From Chitinophagaceae bacterium (GTDB lineage Bacteria > Bacteroidota > Bacteroidia > Chitinophagales > Chitinophagaceae): 64,000 bases of DNA. Under the pieces are notes generated by a model. That model was not told the origin of the DNA. It searched no databases and saw only the letters and a list, made by a program, of their open reading frames with translations. The first letter of the stretch is position 1; each line of letters opens with the position of its first letter. This document shows, one piece after another, positions 1 to 10,900 of this stretch. Both the position numbers and the translations under genes were made by a program. The DNA lies in NCBI GenBank assembly GCA_013140985.1, contig JABFRU010000021.1:62001-126000 (forward strand), given 5' to 3'.

Positions 1-46
1 GGTGTGGAATTTTTATAAAACAGCTTCTTATTCTCAAACAAATGTT

Positions 47-580
47 ATGACTGATATTGCTTCGGCGGTGAATGAGAACCGCAAAGCCGGAATACGGCAA
101 AAGAAACATAGTCTTAAAATAGATATGACGCCGATGGTTGATCTTGGTTTTTTGCTGATCAGTTTTTTTGTGATCACAACAGAAATGAGCAGGCCAAGGG
201 CAATGAAGCTTTTTATGCCGCATGATGGAAAGCCAACGCCATCAAAAGAATCAACAACGATCACTATTCTTACCGGCGCTGATGATAAACTGTTTTATTA
301 TTACGGCGAAGAAAAAAATGCCGGCACTAAAAACCCTATTATACAAACTTCATGGGATGAAGAAACAGGTATTGGAAAAGTTCTCAGTGATAAACAAGCA
401 GGACTTGATCAAACAAAAGCCGGAAGGGATGAAATGGTAGTGATCATTAAGCCAGGTAAGCGATCGAACTATAAAAACATGGTGGATATATTGGATGAAA
501 TGCTCATTCATCGGATAACCCGGTATGCGATCGTGGACCCGGGAGCTATTGACGCGGCCTTCCTGGAAAAAGCCGAGTGA
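47..580 (+). CDS. exbD: ExbD/TolR-family biopolymer transport protein (ORF opens at 2; ATG at 47 likelier)
   Basis: N-terminal region KIDMTPMVDLGFLLISFFVITT is the typical ExbD TM segment with the conserved Asp. Confidence 0.85.
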   Translation: MTDIASAVNENRKAGIRQKKHSLKIDMTPMVDLGFLLISFFVITTEMSRPRAMKLFMPHDGKPTPSKESTTITILTGADDKLFYYYGEEKNAGTKNPIIQTSWDEETGIGKVLSDKQAGLDQTKAGRDEMVVIIKPGKRSNYKNMVDILDEMLIHRITRYAIVDPGAIDAAFLEKAE

Positions 581-610
581 TCCTTTTTTATCTTCAACAA
601 ATTTTTTTAT

Positions 611-657
611 AAGCCTTTTTTCAGGCAAATAGCTGAAAAAGAAGGCTTTTGTTTTTG
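611..657 (+). terminator. Rho-independent terminator after exbD
   Basis: AAGCCTTTTTTCAG ... CTGAAAAAGAAGGCTT stem followed by TTTTGTTTTT. Confidence 0.7.
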
Positions 658-694
658 AGCTGAGTCCCAAGTCCCCGAGTTACTGTAAAAAATA

Positions 695-719
695 TGGTAC
701 TTTGTGTTGCATAGTACCA
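695..719. promoter_or_regulatory. Dyad operator upstream of padR (candidate PadR autoregulatory site)
   Basis: TGGTACT-N11-AGTACCA inverted repeat just upstream of the -7-like TATCTTTG. Confidence 0.5.
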
Positions 720-729
720 AACATCACCC

Positions 730-737
730 TATCTTTG
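730..737 (+). promoter_or_regulatory. Bacteroidota-type -7 element (TAnnTTTG) for padR
   Basis: TATCTTTG 27 bp before the padR ATG, with GTTG about 20 bp upstream. Confidence 0.45.
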
Positions 738-763
738 TTCCATAATTGATAAATTGAAAGGAA

Positions 764-1114
764 ATGAATATTGAAAATACACAGAGCCAGATGCGGAAGG
801 GGATATTGGAGTTTTGCATTCTTTCCATCATTCGTCGTGGCGAAGCCTACCCGAGTGATATCGTTGAAGAAATGAAAGCGGCCAATCTCCAGATACTGGA
901 AGGCACTTTATATCCCCTGCTTACCCGTTTGAAAAATGCAGAGATGCTTACATACCGGTGGGTAGAAAGTAATTCCGGTCCGCCGAGAAAATATTTCTCT
1001 CTGACAGAAAAGGGCCTGAGTTTTTATAAAGAGCTTGAACAAACCTGGAATGAACTTTCTAACGGAGTGAATGCACTTACCAGTAAAAAAGCAGATGAAC
1101 CATTGAATAATTAA
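764..1114 (+). CDS. PadR-family transcriptional regulator
   Basis: QMRKGILEFCILSIIRRGEAYPSDIVEEMKAANLQILEGTLYPLLTRLKNAEMLTYRW is a PadR winged helix. Confidence 0.9.
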   Translation: MNIENTQSQMRKGILEFCILSIIRRGEAYPSDIVEEMKAANLQILEGTLYPLLTRLKNAEMLTYRWVESNSGPPRKYFSLTEKGLSFYKELEQTWNELSNGVNALTSKKADEPLNN

Positions 1115-1144
1115 TCAACCAGTTTCAACCAAATAATTACAACG

Positions 1145-3313
1145 ATGAAAAAGATCATTAATATAAACTTAAGCGGCAGGGTGATACCGATAGAAGATTC
1201 GGCATACGAAAAGCTGCAGGCTTATATAGAAAGCTTACGCCGCTATTTTTCCAACGAAGAAAGTCGTGAGGAAATCATCAACGATATTGAAAGCCGTATT
1301 GCAGAATTGTTGCATGAGAAAATTCGCAAAGGTACATCAGCTGCAACGGATGCTGATGTGGATGAGATCATCGCCTCCATGGGTACCATTGAAGATTTTG
1401 AAGCAGCAGAAAAAGAAAATATCGCATCATCGGCAACAAGTTCTTCAACATCCGGACAAAGCCAGCAACAGCAATATACTTACTCCGAAAAAAAATCAAA
1501 AGGCAGGTTATACCGGGATTCCAATGATAAATTCATTGGCGGCGTATGCAGCGGCATTGCAAACTACCTGAACCTTGATACATCTATTGTAAGAATATTA
1601 TTTGCCATAATAACTTTTGGCGGATTCGGGCTCGGTATTCTTGCTTATATCATTTTATGGATAGTGTTGCCGCCAAAAGACCTGGAGGGTTCATATAGAA
1701 AAAGATTATACCGCAATCCTGACAACAGGATCATAGGAGGTGTGGCAGGTGGTCTTGCTGCTTATTTTGGCAGAAACGCAAACACTATCCGGCTGATATT
1801 TGCCGCACCGATCCTGTTGAGCATAATTATCCGAATCATTAACAGGATGTCATGGGACAATGATTTCGATCTCGCATTTAATATTGGTTTTGGTTCATTG
1901 ACAGGTGTATTTGTTTTAACCTATATCATATTATGGATCGTATTGCCCGAAGCAAACAGTGATTATGAGAAAATGGAAATGCGGGGAGAAAAGGTTGATG
2001 TAAACCGTATCCGCCAGAATGTAAAAGAGGGAATGAGTAATATGAAAGAACGAATAAAAGAATGGGGAGAAGAAGTAAAAACATCAGCAGAAAATATTGG
2101 CGCAAAAGGAAAAGAAATGGCAGGGGAGTTCAGGGAAAATACCCGTCGGAGGAGTAGTGGAATCGGGCATGCGATCGGTGTTATTTTCAAAGCATTCTTT
2201 TTATTTATTGCAGGCACCATTGCATTCTCATTGTTTGTTGCTTTGATGGCATTGCTGTTTAGCGGAGCGGCCTGGTGGCCGGTCAATAATTTTTTATGGA
2301 CCAGTAAATGGCAGCAGGTATTTGCATGGGGTACATTGATCTTTTTCCTGGCAGTTCCGTTGATAGGGTTTATAGTGTGGGTGATCAGGCGAATTATACG
2401 AACAAAATCGAGAAGTAATTATCTGGGCTGGACATTTGCCGGCTTATGGTTGATAGGATGGGTATGTGCTATATTGTTTGCATCAAGCATCAGTAAAGAT
2501 TTCAGATACAGGAAACAGGATGCCACAGAGATCTCTGTGAGTCAACCAGCGAATGGTAAAATGATCGTTGCTGTTTCAGAACCAGTATTGGAGAATACAG
2601 ATAATTTATGGTGGATGGATGACGAATGCAGGGGATGGAGTCTTTCTTCAGATACATTGCGGCTCTCTACAATTCACTTTGATGAACCAACAAAAAGTAA
2701 AGACAACCTGTACCATGTTATAATAAAAAGATATGGTTATGGCAAAACAGCTGATGATGCGATGGGCAGGGCCCGGAATATTCAATATACTGTTACATCA
2801 AAGGACAGCATACTTGACCTTGGAAGCGGTTATGCCATAAGCAGGGATAAAAAATTCCGTTTTCAGCAGGTACATATAGAAATACAGGTGCCCGTTGGTA
2901 AAAAGATCCGCTTTGATGAAACGGTGAAAGAAAAACTAAGCTCAGTCATTTTTAAGATCAGGAAAACCTATCGCAAGAACAGGGGTATGGATATAGAGAT
3001 CAATGATGACGATGACAGATTCCGTTTTTCTACAGGCGTTGATTACACCATGGGCGCCGATGGAAGATTGACAGGACCGGAAGGTGTTGTTATCCCTAAA
3101 AACGATAACGATTATCGTTATGAGCAAAACAATGACAGCATTGACTTGAAAAATGAGATCGAAAGAAGGGAAAAAGAATTAAAAGAGCTGAAGGAAAAAC
3201 AAAACAAACAGCAACCCGTGCCCGCTACCGGGATCAAAAAAATAAAGAGCATGAATAAAAAAGAAGATGTGGCGGCGGGCCCGACCTCTTTTTCTTTAAT
3301 ACAATATTTTTGA
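1145..3313 (+). CDS. PspC-domain membrane protein (two PspC domains)
   Basis: Two repeats RLYRDSNDKFIGGVCSGIANYLNLD... and RLYRNPDNRIIGGVAGGLAAYFG...; adjacent to padR. Confidence 0.88.
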   Translation: MKKIININLSGRVIPIEDSAYEKLQAYIESLRRYFSNEESREEIINDIESRIAELLHEKIRKGTSAATDADVDEIIASMGTIEDFEAAEKENIASSATSSSTSGQSQQQQYTYSEKKSKGRLYRDSNDKFIGGVCSGIANYLNLDTSIVRILFAIITFGGFGLGILAYIILWIVLPPKDLEGSYRKRLYRNPDNRIIGGVAGGLAAYFGRNANTIRLIFAAPILLSIIIRIINRMSWDNDFDLAFNIGFGSLTGVFVLTYIILWIVLPEANSDYEKMEMRGEKVDVNRIRQNVKEGMSNMKERIKEWGEEVKTSAENIGAKGKEMAGEFRENTRRRSSGIGHAIGVIFKAFFLFIAGTIAFSLFVALMALLFSGAAWWPVNNFLWTSKWQQVFAWGTLIFFLAVPLIGFIVWVIRRIIRTKSRSNYLGWTFAGLWLIGWVCAILFASSISKDFRYRKQDATEISVSQPANGKMIVAVSEPVLENTDNLWWMDDECRGWSLSSDTLRLSTIHFDEPTKSKDNLYHVIIKRYGYGKTADDAMGRARNIQYTVTSKDSILDLGSGYAISRDKKFRFQQVHIEIQVPVGKKIRFDETVKEKLSSVIFKIRKTYRKNRGMDIEINDDDDRFRFSTGVDYTMGADGRLTGPEGVVIPKNDNDYRYEQNNDSIDLKNEIERREKELKELKEKQNKQQPVPATGIKKIKSMNKKEDVAAGPTSFSLIQYF

Positions 3314-3387
3314 TCAACTAGGTTGAATTCCGCAATAGCGGAAGGTTGAAAAGAAAAGCTCTGTGATCAGGGCTTTTCTAATTTATG

Positions 3388-5208
3388 TCAACGGCATTTT
3401 TGTTCACTTAGCAACGCCGTTGCTTCCGGGTATCCCAACTGTTCTGCTTTCAGAAGATCATAACAATAATCGCCTTCGTTCAGCAGTATTTTTATCACAG
3501 CTCTTATATGATAGGCGTGGCCATTCTTTGGATCTATTTGTATCGCTTTATTGCAATCCGCCAGCGCAGCCTCAAGGTTATCTCTTTTCTCAATTGTTTT
3601 TTTCATTACCGGCAGATCAAACCGGACATTAATGTTTTTATCCCGGATACCTATATATGAACCGATCATACGGGTCTTGTAGGCAAGATTCATTTTGACC
3701 AATGCCCGGTTGATATAAGCAGGAACATAAGATGGATTTGCCTGGATGGCTTTATTAAAATAACTCAATGCATTTCCATTATCATTATCAGCAAGCGCAA
3801 CGATGCCGCAGGTAATATAAACGGTTTCTTTTTCTGGCATTTCTGCCGGCATCATTTTAAAGGCGGTCTCCGCATCCTGTTTCGCTCCTTTTACATCATC
3901 CATGTTTATTCTTGTTTCTGCACGGCTGGAATATGTAAAGACGATCATGGATGTTATATAATCTTTTTGCATCGCCGGTGTTTGATCCGCATAGTCGGTT
4001 GCGCCATCTCTTAATTCTCTGTCAAGGTTACCTGTAAGAAGCAGTGAAGCGGTGTAGTCATCATAGGCTTCTTTATATTTTCCCATTGCCAGGTGGGTAT
4101 TTCCCCTAAAATCAGTCATCATAGAATGACCGGGATATTTTTTTAATCCCTCTGTGTACCAATACGCCGATCGTTCAAACTGCTTTTTATTGTACTCGGC
4201 GATACCCCGTTGATAATAATAGCCTGCAAAATTTGTATCACAGTGGTTCTTTATTTTTTCTTCCATTTCTCTTTGCCAGGCTTTTGTTTCTTCATCTTCA
4301 GTATTGGCGGGCAGCTTTGCCTTCATTGTTTTTAAACAGGCGCAGCTTCCTTCCATATCTTCTTGCCGGTAAGCGGCAACGGATTTATAATAATGCGCTT
4401 CGAAGTTTTTATCATCCAACCGTATCGCTTTATTGTATTGATCATAGGCCTTGACCGGATCATTTAAATGCAAATAAACATTGCCAATGAAAGCCGGGTA
4501 GCTGCTGTTCAGCGTATCGGTTGCTGCTGCCTTGTTGAAATCATACAATGCTTTTTCCCATTGTTCATCATTTGCATAATAGATACCACGAAGATGCCAG
4601 GCAGATGCGATGGTAGAATCGAGCCGGATAACGGTTGACATATCATTGGCGCCTTCCTCATATCTTTCTATGGAATAATATAATCGTCCCCGGTAATAAT
4701 AGGCGATCGGATCTTCTTTTTTTATCCGAATCGCATTGTTATAATCCTGTAAAGCGAGGTCTTGTTTCTTTTCTTCGGCATGGATACGGCCCCGGGCAAC
4801 AAAAGCCTGGATATTGGCGCTGTCCAGCTTAAAAGCCTCATTGATAAATTTATGAGCAGCAATAATATTGTTTTGAGAAACCTTGATGACGGCGAGGTTG
4901 ATGTTACAAGAGGCACAGTTTTTATTTAACTGCAGCACCTGCATGTAATCTTTTTCTGCCTCCTGTATCTTTTCCCTTGAATAATAAATATCAGCTCTTC
5001 CTTTAAGCGCCTTATCATTCTTAGGGTTTTGCCTGATGATCTTATTATAAATATCCAGCGCCTCGGTCTTTTTACGGGCATCCATCAGGGAATCAGCTTT
5101 TTTCAGAAGGACGGCCTCGTTTTGTGCAAACAAACGACCAGAAAAGAATATCACAACAAAAAGAAACTTTATTTTCATAGCAGGCGAAATTATCAATATC
5201 GGTGTCAA
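3388..5208 (-). CDS. Tetratricopeptide-repeat protein, secreted
   Basis: Signal peptide and many TPR units (e.g. DNNAIRIKKEDPIAYYYRGRLYYSIERYEEG). Confidence 0.85.
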   Translation of the reverse strand: MTPILIISPAMKIKFLFVVIFFSGRLFAQNEAVLLKKADSLMDARKKTEALDIYNKIIRQNPKNDKALKGRADIYYSREKIQEAEKDYMQVLQLNKNCASCNINLAVIKVSQNNIIAAHKFINEAFKLDSANIQAFVARGRIHAEEKKQDLALQDYNNAIRIKKEDPIAYYYRGRLYYSIERYEEGANDMSTVIRLDSTIASAWHLRGIYYANDEQWEKALYDFNKAAATDTLNSSYPAFIGNVYLHLNDPVKAYDQYNKAIRLDDKNFEAHYYKSVAAYRQEDMEGSCACLKTMKAKLPANTEDEETKAWQREMEEKIKNHCDTNFAGYYYQRGIAEYNKKQFERSAYWYTEGLKKYPGHSMMTDFRGNTHLAMGKYKEAYDDYTASLLLTGNLDRELRDGATDYADQTPAMQKDYITSMIVFTYSSRAETRINMDDVKGAKQDAETAFKMMPAEMPEKETVYITCGIVALADNDNGNALSYFNKAIQANPSYVPAYINRALVKMNLAYKTRMIGSYIGIRDKNINVRFDLPVMKKTIEKRDNLEAALADCNKAIQIDPKNGHAYHIRAVIKILLNEGDYCYDLLKAEQLGYPEATALLSEQKCR

Positions 5209-5230
5209 ATGTTTAAAGCATGAATTGCTC

Positions 5231-5238
5231 TACATTTG
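5231..5238 (+). promoter_or_regulatory. TAnnTTTG -7 element for gcvT
   Basis: TACATTTG 20 bp before the gcvT ATG. Confidence 0.4.
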
Positions 5239-5257
5239 CGGAATATAAATTGATAGA

Positions 5258-6343
5258 ATGAAATTAACTCCTTTTACCGACAAACATATTGCCCTTGGCG
5301 CCAAGATGGTTCCTTTTGCTGGTTATAATATGCCCATTAGTTATACGGGCATCAATGATGAACATGCGGCGGTAAGAAAAAATGCCGGCGTATTTGATGT
5401 AAGTCATATGGGAGAATTTATTTTAAAAGGCCCTCATGCCCTTGATCTTATACAAGGAGTAACAAGTAATGATGCATCGAAATTAAAAACAGGACAAGCG
5501 CAATACAGTTGCCTGCCGAATAATGATGGCGGTATTGTTGACGACCTGCTGGTGTATTGTATCGAAGAGAATAATGTTTATATGCTGGTAGTAAATGCAT
5601 CAAATATTGAAAAAGACTGGAACTGGATAAAGCATCACAATAAGAAACATGCAGAGATGCATGACATATCGGATAAAACCTGTTTACTGGCGATACAAGG
5701 TCCGAACGCAACAAAGATCCTGCAGGCACTGACAGAAATGGATATTCTCAACCTGAAGTATTACACTTTTGTAAAAGGAAAATTTGCCGGGGTAGATAAT
5801 GTATTGATAAGTGCAACGGGTTATACCGGCGCTGGCGGAGTTGAAATTTATTTTGAAGATAAGGACGATGCTGCTGAGAAAATATGGAATGCCATTTTTG
5901 AAGCAGGTGCTTCGCAGGGAATAAAAGCAGTAGGCCTTGGCGCAAGAGATACCTTAAGATTGGAAATGGGCTATTGCTTGTATGGTAATGATATTGACGA
6001 CACCACTTCGCCATTGGAGGCCGGATTAGGATGGATAACTAAATTCACCAAAGATTTTACAGCCAAAGAAATTCTCTCCAATCAGAAATCAGAAGGAGTA
6101 GAAAGAAAGTTGGTGGGATTTGAAATGATAGAAAAAGGAATTCCCCGCCAGGGATATGAAATAAAAGATTATACGGGAGAGTTGATCGGGCATGTTACTT
6201 CCGGTACACAATCACCAAGTTTGGGTAAAGCTATTGGAATGGGATATGTACGAACCGCCTATGCTTCGATCGGCTCGGATATTTACATTAAAGTGCGGGA
6301 TAAATTATTGCAGGCAAAGGTGTCGAAGATACCTTTCGCATGA
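5258..6343 (+). CDS. gcvT: Glycine cleavage system aminomethyltransferase (T protein)
   Basis: [13 protein letters not shown]...[10 protein letters not shown]...VTSNDASKL...[13 protein letters not shown]. Confidence 0.95.
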   Translation: MKLTPFTDKHIALGAKMVPFAGYNMPISYTGINDEHAAVRKNAGVFDVSHMGEFILKGPHALDLIQGVTSNDASKLKTGQAQYSCLPNNDGGIVDDLLVYCIEENNVYMLVVNASNIEKDWNWIKHHNKKHAEMHDISDKTCLLAIQGPNATKILQALTEMDILNLKYYTFVKGKFAGVDNVLISATGYTGAGGVEIYFEDKDDAAEKIWNAIFEAGASQGIKAVGLGARDTLRLEMGYCLYGNDIDDTTSPLEAGLGWITKFTKDFTAKEILSNQKSEGVERKLVGFEMIEKGIPRQGYEIKDYTGELIGHVTSGTQSPSLGKAIGMGYVRTAYASIGSDIYIKVRDKLLQAKVSKIPFA

Positions 6344-6353
6344 TATTTGAGTG

Positions 6354-6441
6354 ATGAGGCCAGAAGTCCGATATCTGAGGTCAGAAAGAATCTGCTGATT
6401 GAAGACCCTGTCCGACTTCCGAACCCAGACCTCTGAAATCA
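6354..6441. repeat. Inverted-arm micro-tandem element, locus A
   Basis: Left GGCCAGAAGTCCGATATCTGAGGTCAGAAAG; right TCCGACTTCCGAACCCAGACCTCTGA (rc GGTCTGG GTTCGGA AGTCGGA, period 7). Confidence 0.8.
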
Positions 6442-6452
6442 ACCCCTGTTTT

Positions 6453-6929
6453 ATGCCAACTATTCATCTTACAACATTCATTGCGGCACCGCATCATGTG
6501 GTGTTCGATCTCAGCCGTCATATTGGTTTACACAAAGAGTCAATGGTAAAACATAAAGAAGAAGCGGTAGCCGGAACAAGGTTTGGATTAATTGAGAAAG
6601 ATGAAACGGTAACATGGAAAGCCCGCCATCTTTTTAAAACCCGTTTGCTGAGGGTAAAGATTTCAGAGATGAAAAAAAATGAAATGTTTACCGACGAACA
6701 ATTGCAGGGGGACTTTAAAGTAATGAAGCATGAACATTATTTCAAACCCTGCGATAATGGAACGATACTGATCGATCTTTTTCATTTTGAATCCCCATTT
6801 GGTATGCTGGGCAGGTGGTTCAACAGTCTTTATCTTACCAAATACATGAAACGCCTGCTGGAGCAACGCAATAAGACCATTAAAGAATTTGCCGAGAGTG
6901 AAAAGTGGAAGATGCTGTTAATAAAATAA
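6453..6929 (+). CDS. SRPBCC-family ligand-binding protein (track start 6399 lies in repeat A)
   Basis: MPTIHLTTFIAAPHHVVFDLSRHIGLHKES...DYFKPCDNG-like START/SRPBCC pattern; ATG at 6453. Confidence 0.75.
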   Translation: MPTIHLTTFIAAPHHVVFDLSRHIGLHKESMVKHKEEAVAGTRFGLIEKDETVTWKARHLFKTRLLRVKISEMKKNEMFTDEQLQGDFKVMKHEHYFKPCDNGTILIDLFHFESPFGMLGRWFNSLYLTKYMKRLLEQRNKTIKEFAESEKWKMLLIK

Positions 6930-6958
6930 ACTCCTCCTTTCATTAATTCCCGTTCCTT

Positions 6959-6966
6959 TATTTTTG
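6959..6966 (+). promoter_or_regulatory. TAnnTTTG -7 element for comB
   Basis: TATTTTTG 12 bp before the ATG. Confidence 0.3.
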
Positions 6967-6977
6967 TTGTTACTGAT

Positions 6978-7703
6978 ATGAGTAACAAACCAACGCTTCA
7001 TACATCTTTATCGCCGGCTTTATTGCATTTATATGATCTGAGCAGCAGTATTGTTGTGATTATAGATGTTTTCCGAGCCACTTCCACTATTGCGGCAGCA
7101 TTGCATAATGGTGCCAAATGTGTGATACCGGTTGATTCGGTTCCCAAAGCCATTGAGATCAGCAAAAGTATCGGAGGGATAGCAGCAGGCGAAAGAGACG
7201 GAATGATTGCCGAAGGATTGCAACATGGCAATTCACCGATCGAATATAACAGGGAATTTATTGAAGGAAAAACGTTAATACTCACCACTACTAACGGAAC
7301 AAGGTTACTGCAAATGGCGATGGATAATAATGCAGACACTATTATCTCAGGATCGTTTCCCAATCTCTCCGCTGTTTGTGATTTTTTAAAATCAGAAAAT
7401 AAAAATGTAGTGTTGGGTTGCGCCGGTTGGAAAGACCGTTTCAACCTGGAAGACACACTATTTGCCGGAGCTGTTATTAACCGGGTAAAAAAACAATTCA
7501 CTATCCATTGCGATAGCTCATTGATGGCAGAAGCGATGTATGATAAGAATAAAAAAGACCTGGTTGGTTTTGCTCCGAACCTTACACATTATCATCGGTT
7601 GGTTGAACGCTTCGGGCTGATAGAAGATATTAAATATTGCCTGACCCCTGATGTGGCCAATGTGCTGCCGGTGTATAATGACGGGAAGCTTGTTGTGAAA
7701 TAA
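6978..7703 (+). CDS. comB: 2-phosphosulfolactate phosphatase family protein
   Basis: VVIIDVFRATSTIAAALHNGA...GERDGMIAEGLQHGNSP...LTTTNGTRLL. Confidence 0.88.
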   Translation: MSNKPTLHTSLSPALLHLYDLSSSIVVIIDVFRATSTIAAALHNGAKCVIPVDSVPKAIEISKSIGGIAAGERDGMIAEGLQHGNSPIEYNREFIEGKTLILTTTNGTRLLQMAMDNNADTIISGSFPNLSAVCDFLKSENKNVVLGCAGWKDRFNLEDTLFAGAVINRVKKQFTIHCDSSLMAEAMYDKNKKDLVGFAPNLTHYHRLVERFGLIEDIKYCLTPDVANVLPVYNDGKLVVK

Positions 7704-7807
7704 AAAATCGTACAAGATACTTCATTTTCTTTTTATATTTCCTGATAAAATTTATTTTTTATTTATTCCGTTTTGCAAGGAAATCCGCTTCACATTCTTT
7801 TACATTT

Positions 7808-7900
7808 GCCGATTGCCCTTTTTTGAACAAATGGGCAATACACAATAGGCAATGAGCAAAAAGAATCTTGCCAATTGTCCATTGCAAATTGCAAATTGAA
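7808..7900. repeat. Inverted-arm micro-tandem element, locus B
   Basis: Left CAATACA CAATAGG CAATGAG CAA; right CCAATTG TCCATTG CAAATTG CAAATTG (rc CAATTTG CAATTTG CAATGGA CAATTGG); period 7. Confidence 0.85.
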
Positions 7901-7902
7901 CT

Positions 7903-10900
7903 ATGGCATTACCGCACCTTATTAAATATGTTTATACACATGGAACGGATGAAGTGATCCGGCGAGGAAAAAAAATCCATGCTATTGGTTTTGTGGAACT
8001 CGTTGAATATGATGACCTGTTTGGCTCCGCCGTATTCAGGGTGAAAGACGATAGCTACGCTACTTATTACAAAGTCTATATTCAAAAATTCAAAGACGCA
8101 GATTCTACTTCACTTCGTTGTGCATGTCCTTATAACCTCGGCGATATATGCCGCCATGAAGCAGCCGCTTTATTTCAATTACAGGAATTGATCGACAGGG
8201 GCCACTTGCAGGCAGATCATGTTGTCTATGACCAGCGGCATACAACGGTAAAGATGAAAGCCATTGACCTGAAAAGTCTTCGCCTGTTTTCATCGCCGGA
8301 AGTATTTGCTGAAGCAGAAAAATTTCTACGGACAAACAAAGCGGCCATTGAATCGGCAGGCAATGAAACGGTGAAGGCAAGTGTTACTTTGGATGGAAAG
8401 CCCTATAAAATCATCATCCGGAAAAATGAAGAAAGGAATTTTGATACCAGCTGCGATTATGAAGACACAGAACATCCCCTGTGTTTGCCCAAAGTAATTG
8501 TGCTATTACAGTTATTGAACACACATGGTGCTTCTTATTTCGATAGCATTCGCAACTGGGACAAGGAAAAAAATAAATTACTCGAAGCATACGGCTATTC
8601 ACTCAGCGATGATTTAAAGGGCAAATTTGAATTTGCTTATAAAGACGGCAAACCATTTTTACGGGTGCTGGATGCAAGCATCAAAAGAGTTGCCCAGGTC
8701 GCTGCTCCTGTAAAACCAGTATTAATACAACAAAAAGAAAAAGAAGTGGAGGCGCCGGTTGTAGAAGAAACCGCTGTTGCCAATCCATCACAACGACTAG
8801 GTGTTGTATTTAATCTTGGAAAAAAGACCTTTCCGCATTTTAGCCTGGATGTAGTCATCGGCGAACCGAATGATGATAATAATGCCTTTGTTGGCAAAGT
8901 AGAGAAAGCAGATATCAGCCGCTATGTAAACACAGACAATCTTTCTGAATCTGATAAAGAATTATTAACACTGCTTCGCAAACTGCAGGATTCGGAAGTA
9001 AACAAATACATCAGCCGCAATTCACCATTCTCTGGCATCTGGGAAAATATCGTTCACCAGGAAGAAGATGATCTGCCGGATGAAACGAAAGAATTGATGA
9101 CCGAATACCTGTTACCCAAGCTGAAAAAGCTTTTTATAGATTCTGCAGATAATTTTTTTATATTCCTGTTGCAGGATAAGAAAGCTTTCAAAACAAATAA
9201 TCTTGAATCATTTCAACTGCAGTCAGAAGAAGCAAGACCACATTTTATCATTAAGAAAAATTCTCATTATACTATACAATGCCGGGTGAAAGCCGGGGGT
9301 ATTGAATATGATCTCGGCGATAATGAAAGCAGCTCACCATTGTTCTTTATTTATAATCACCAGGTATGGCTTTGGAAGAACAACGATGTCATTCATCTTG
9401 TTGATAAATTTTTACCATCAGGAAAAATGCAGGTGACCGCAGACGAATGGAATAAAACACTGAACCAATTCATAATACCGCTGGCAAAAGAACATAAAGT
9501 TCATTTCGACAAATCGTTGGTGCATGAGATCAAAGACGGCAACCCGGAAGCCAAATTGTTTTTATTGGAAAAAGGAGATTATCTCGTCTTTCAACCCTCT
9601 TTTACTTATAAAGGATATGAGACCCGGCCAAGGGACAGGGATGAAATGGTAGTGCCGCAGGGAGATAAAGTAATCATCATCCACCGCAACAGGGAAAAGG
9701 AAAATGAATTCATACAGCAGTTGCAGAATCTTCATTCAGGATTTGCATACAATGAAGATGCCGCTACACTGGCATTGAAAGGAACCGATGTATTAAAGAA
9801 CAACTGGTTCTTTTTATTTGTAGATGCAATGAAAGACATGAAGACGCCGGTGTTCGGCTTCGAAGCGCTGAAGAATTTCCGTTTCAATACAGCCAAGCCC
9901 CAGACAAAGATCTTCATCAGCAGCAATACAGATTGGTTTGATGCGAGAGTGGATATTCTTTTCGGCGATCAGCAGGTAACCGTAGCAGAAGTAAAAAGGG
10001 CATTAGCGAATAAACAGCAATTCGTTCAATTGGGAGACGGCACACTTGGAATTTTACCGGAAGAATGGCTGAAAAAATATTCATTGCTTTTCCGTGTAGG
10101 CGAAGGGAAAACGGATACATTAAAATTATCCCGCTACCATTTAAGTGTGGTGGATGAATTATATGAAACGAGGGATGAGGAAGAGCTGGTAGTGCAACTG
10201 GAAGAAAAATACCAGAACCTCCGGGAGTTCAATGACATCAAAGAAATAGAACCGCCTTATGCATTGAAGATGATCCTGCGTCCTTACCAGGTGGCAGGCT
10301 ATCAATGGCTCAATTATTTAAAGGATATTAAATGGGGCGGCATACTGGCTGATGATATGGGTTTGGGTAAAACAGTGCAGGCTCTTTCATTTCTGGAATA
10401 TTATAAAAATGAAAAAGGAAAAATAAAAGCATTAGTGGTTTGCCCAACTACCCTGATCTATAACTGGGAGAATGAAATAAAAAAATTCACTCCCAAACTG
10501 ACCTGGCGCATTCATCATGGCGCTACAAGGACAAGAGTAAAAGAAGAATTATTAGATCATGATGTAACGATCACTACTTACGGCACTTTGCGAAGTGATA
10601 TAAAAATGCTGATGAGTATTGAATTTGATTATGTAATACTCGATGAAAGCCAGGCCATCAAGAATCCATCCAGCAAAGTAACAAGGGCTGCAGGATTGCT
10701 GAATGCAAAGAACCGTCTTTGCATGAGCGGTACACCGCTGCAGAATAATACGTTTGACATTTTTGCGCAGATGAATTTCCTGAATCCCGGAATGCTGGGT
10801 ACCATGGAATTCTTCCGGCAGGAATTTGCCATACCTATTGATAAATTCGGTGAGCAGGATAGAAAGGAACATCTAAAAAAAATTCTTTATCCATTCATAT

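Noticed and set aside
661-685. Possible eleventh element (GAGTCCC AAGTCCC CGAGTTAC)
   Set aside because: Only one short arm of about three heptamers; no matching inverted arm recognised nearby.
3352-3379. AGAAAAGC...GCTTTTCT hairpin as terminator
   Set aside because: Stem is short with a long loop and a weak T-tract; not confident enough to list as a feature.
6998-7501. 167-aa minus-strand ORF
   Set aside because: Shadow of comB.
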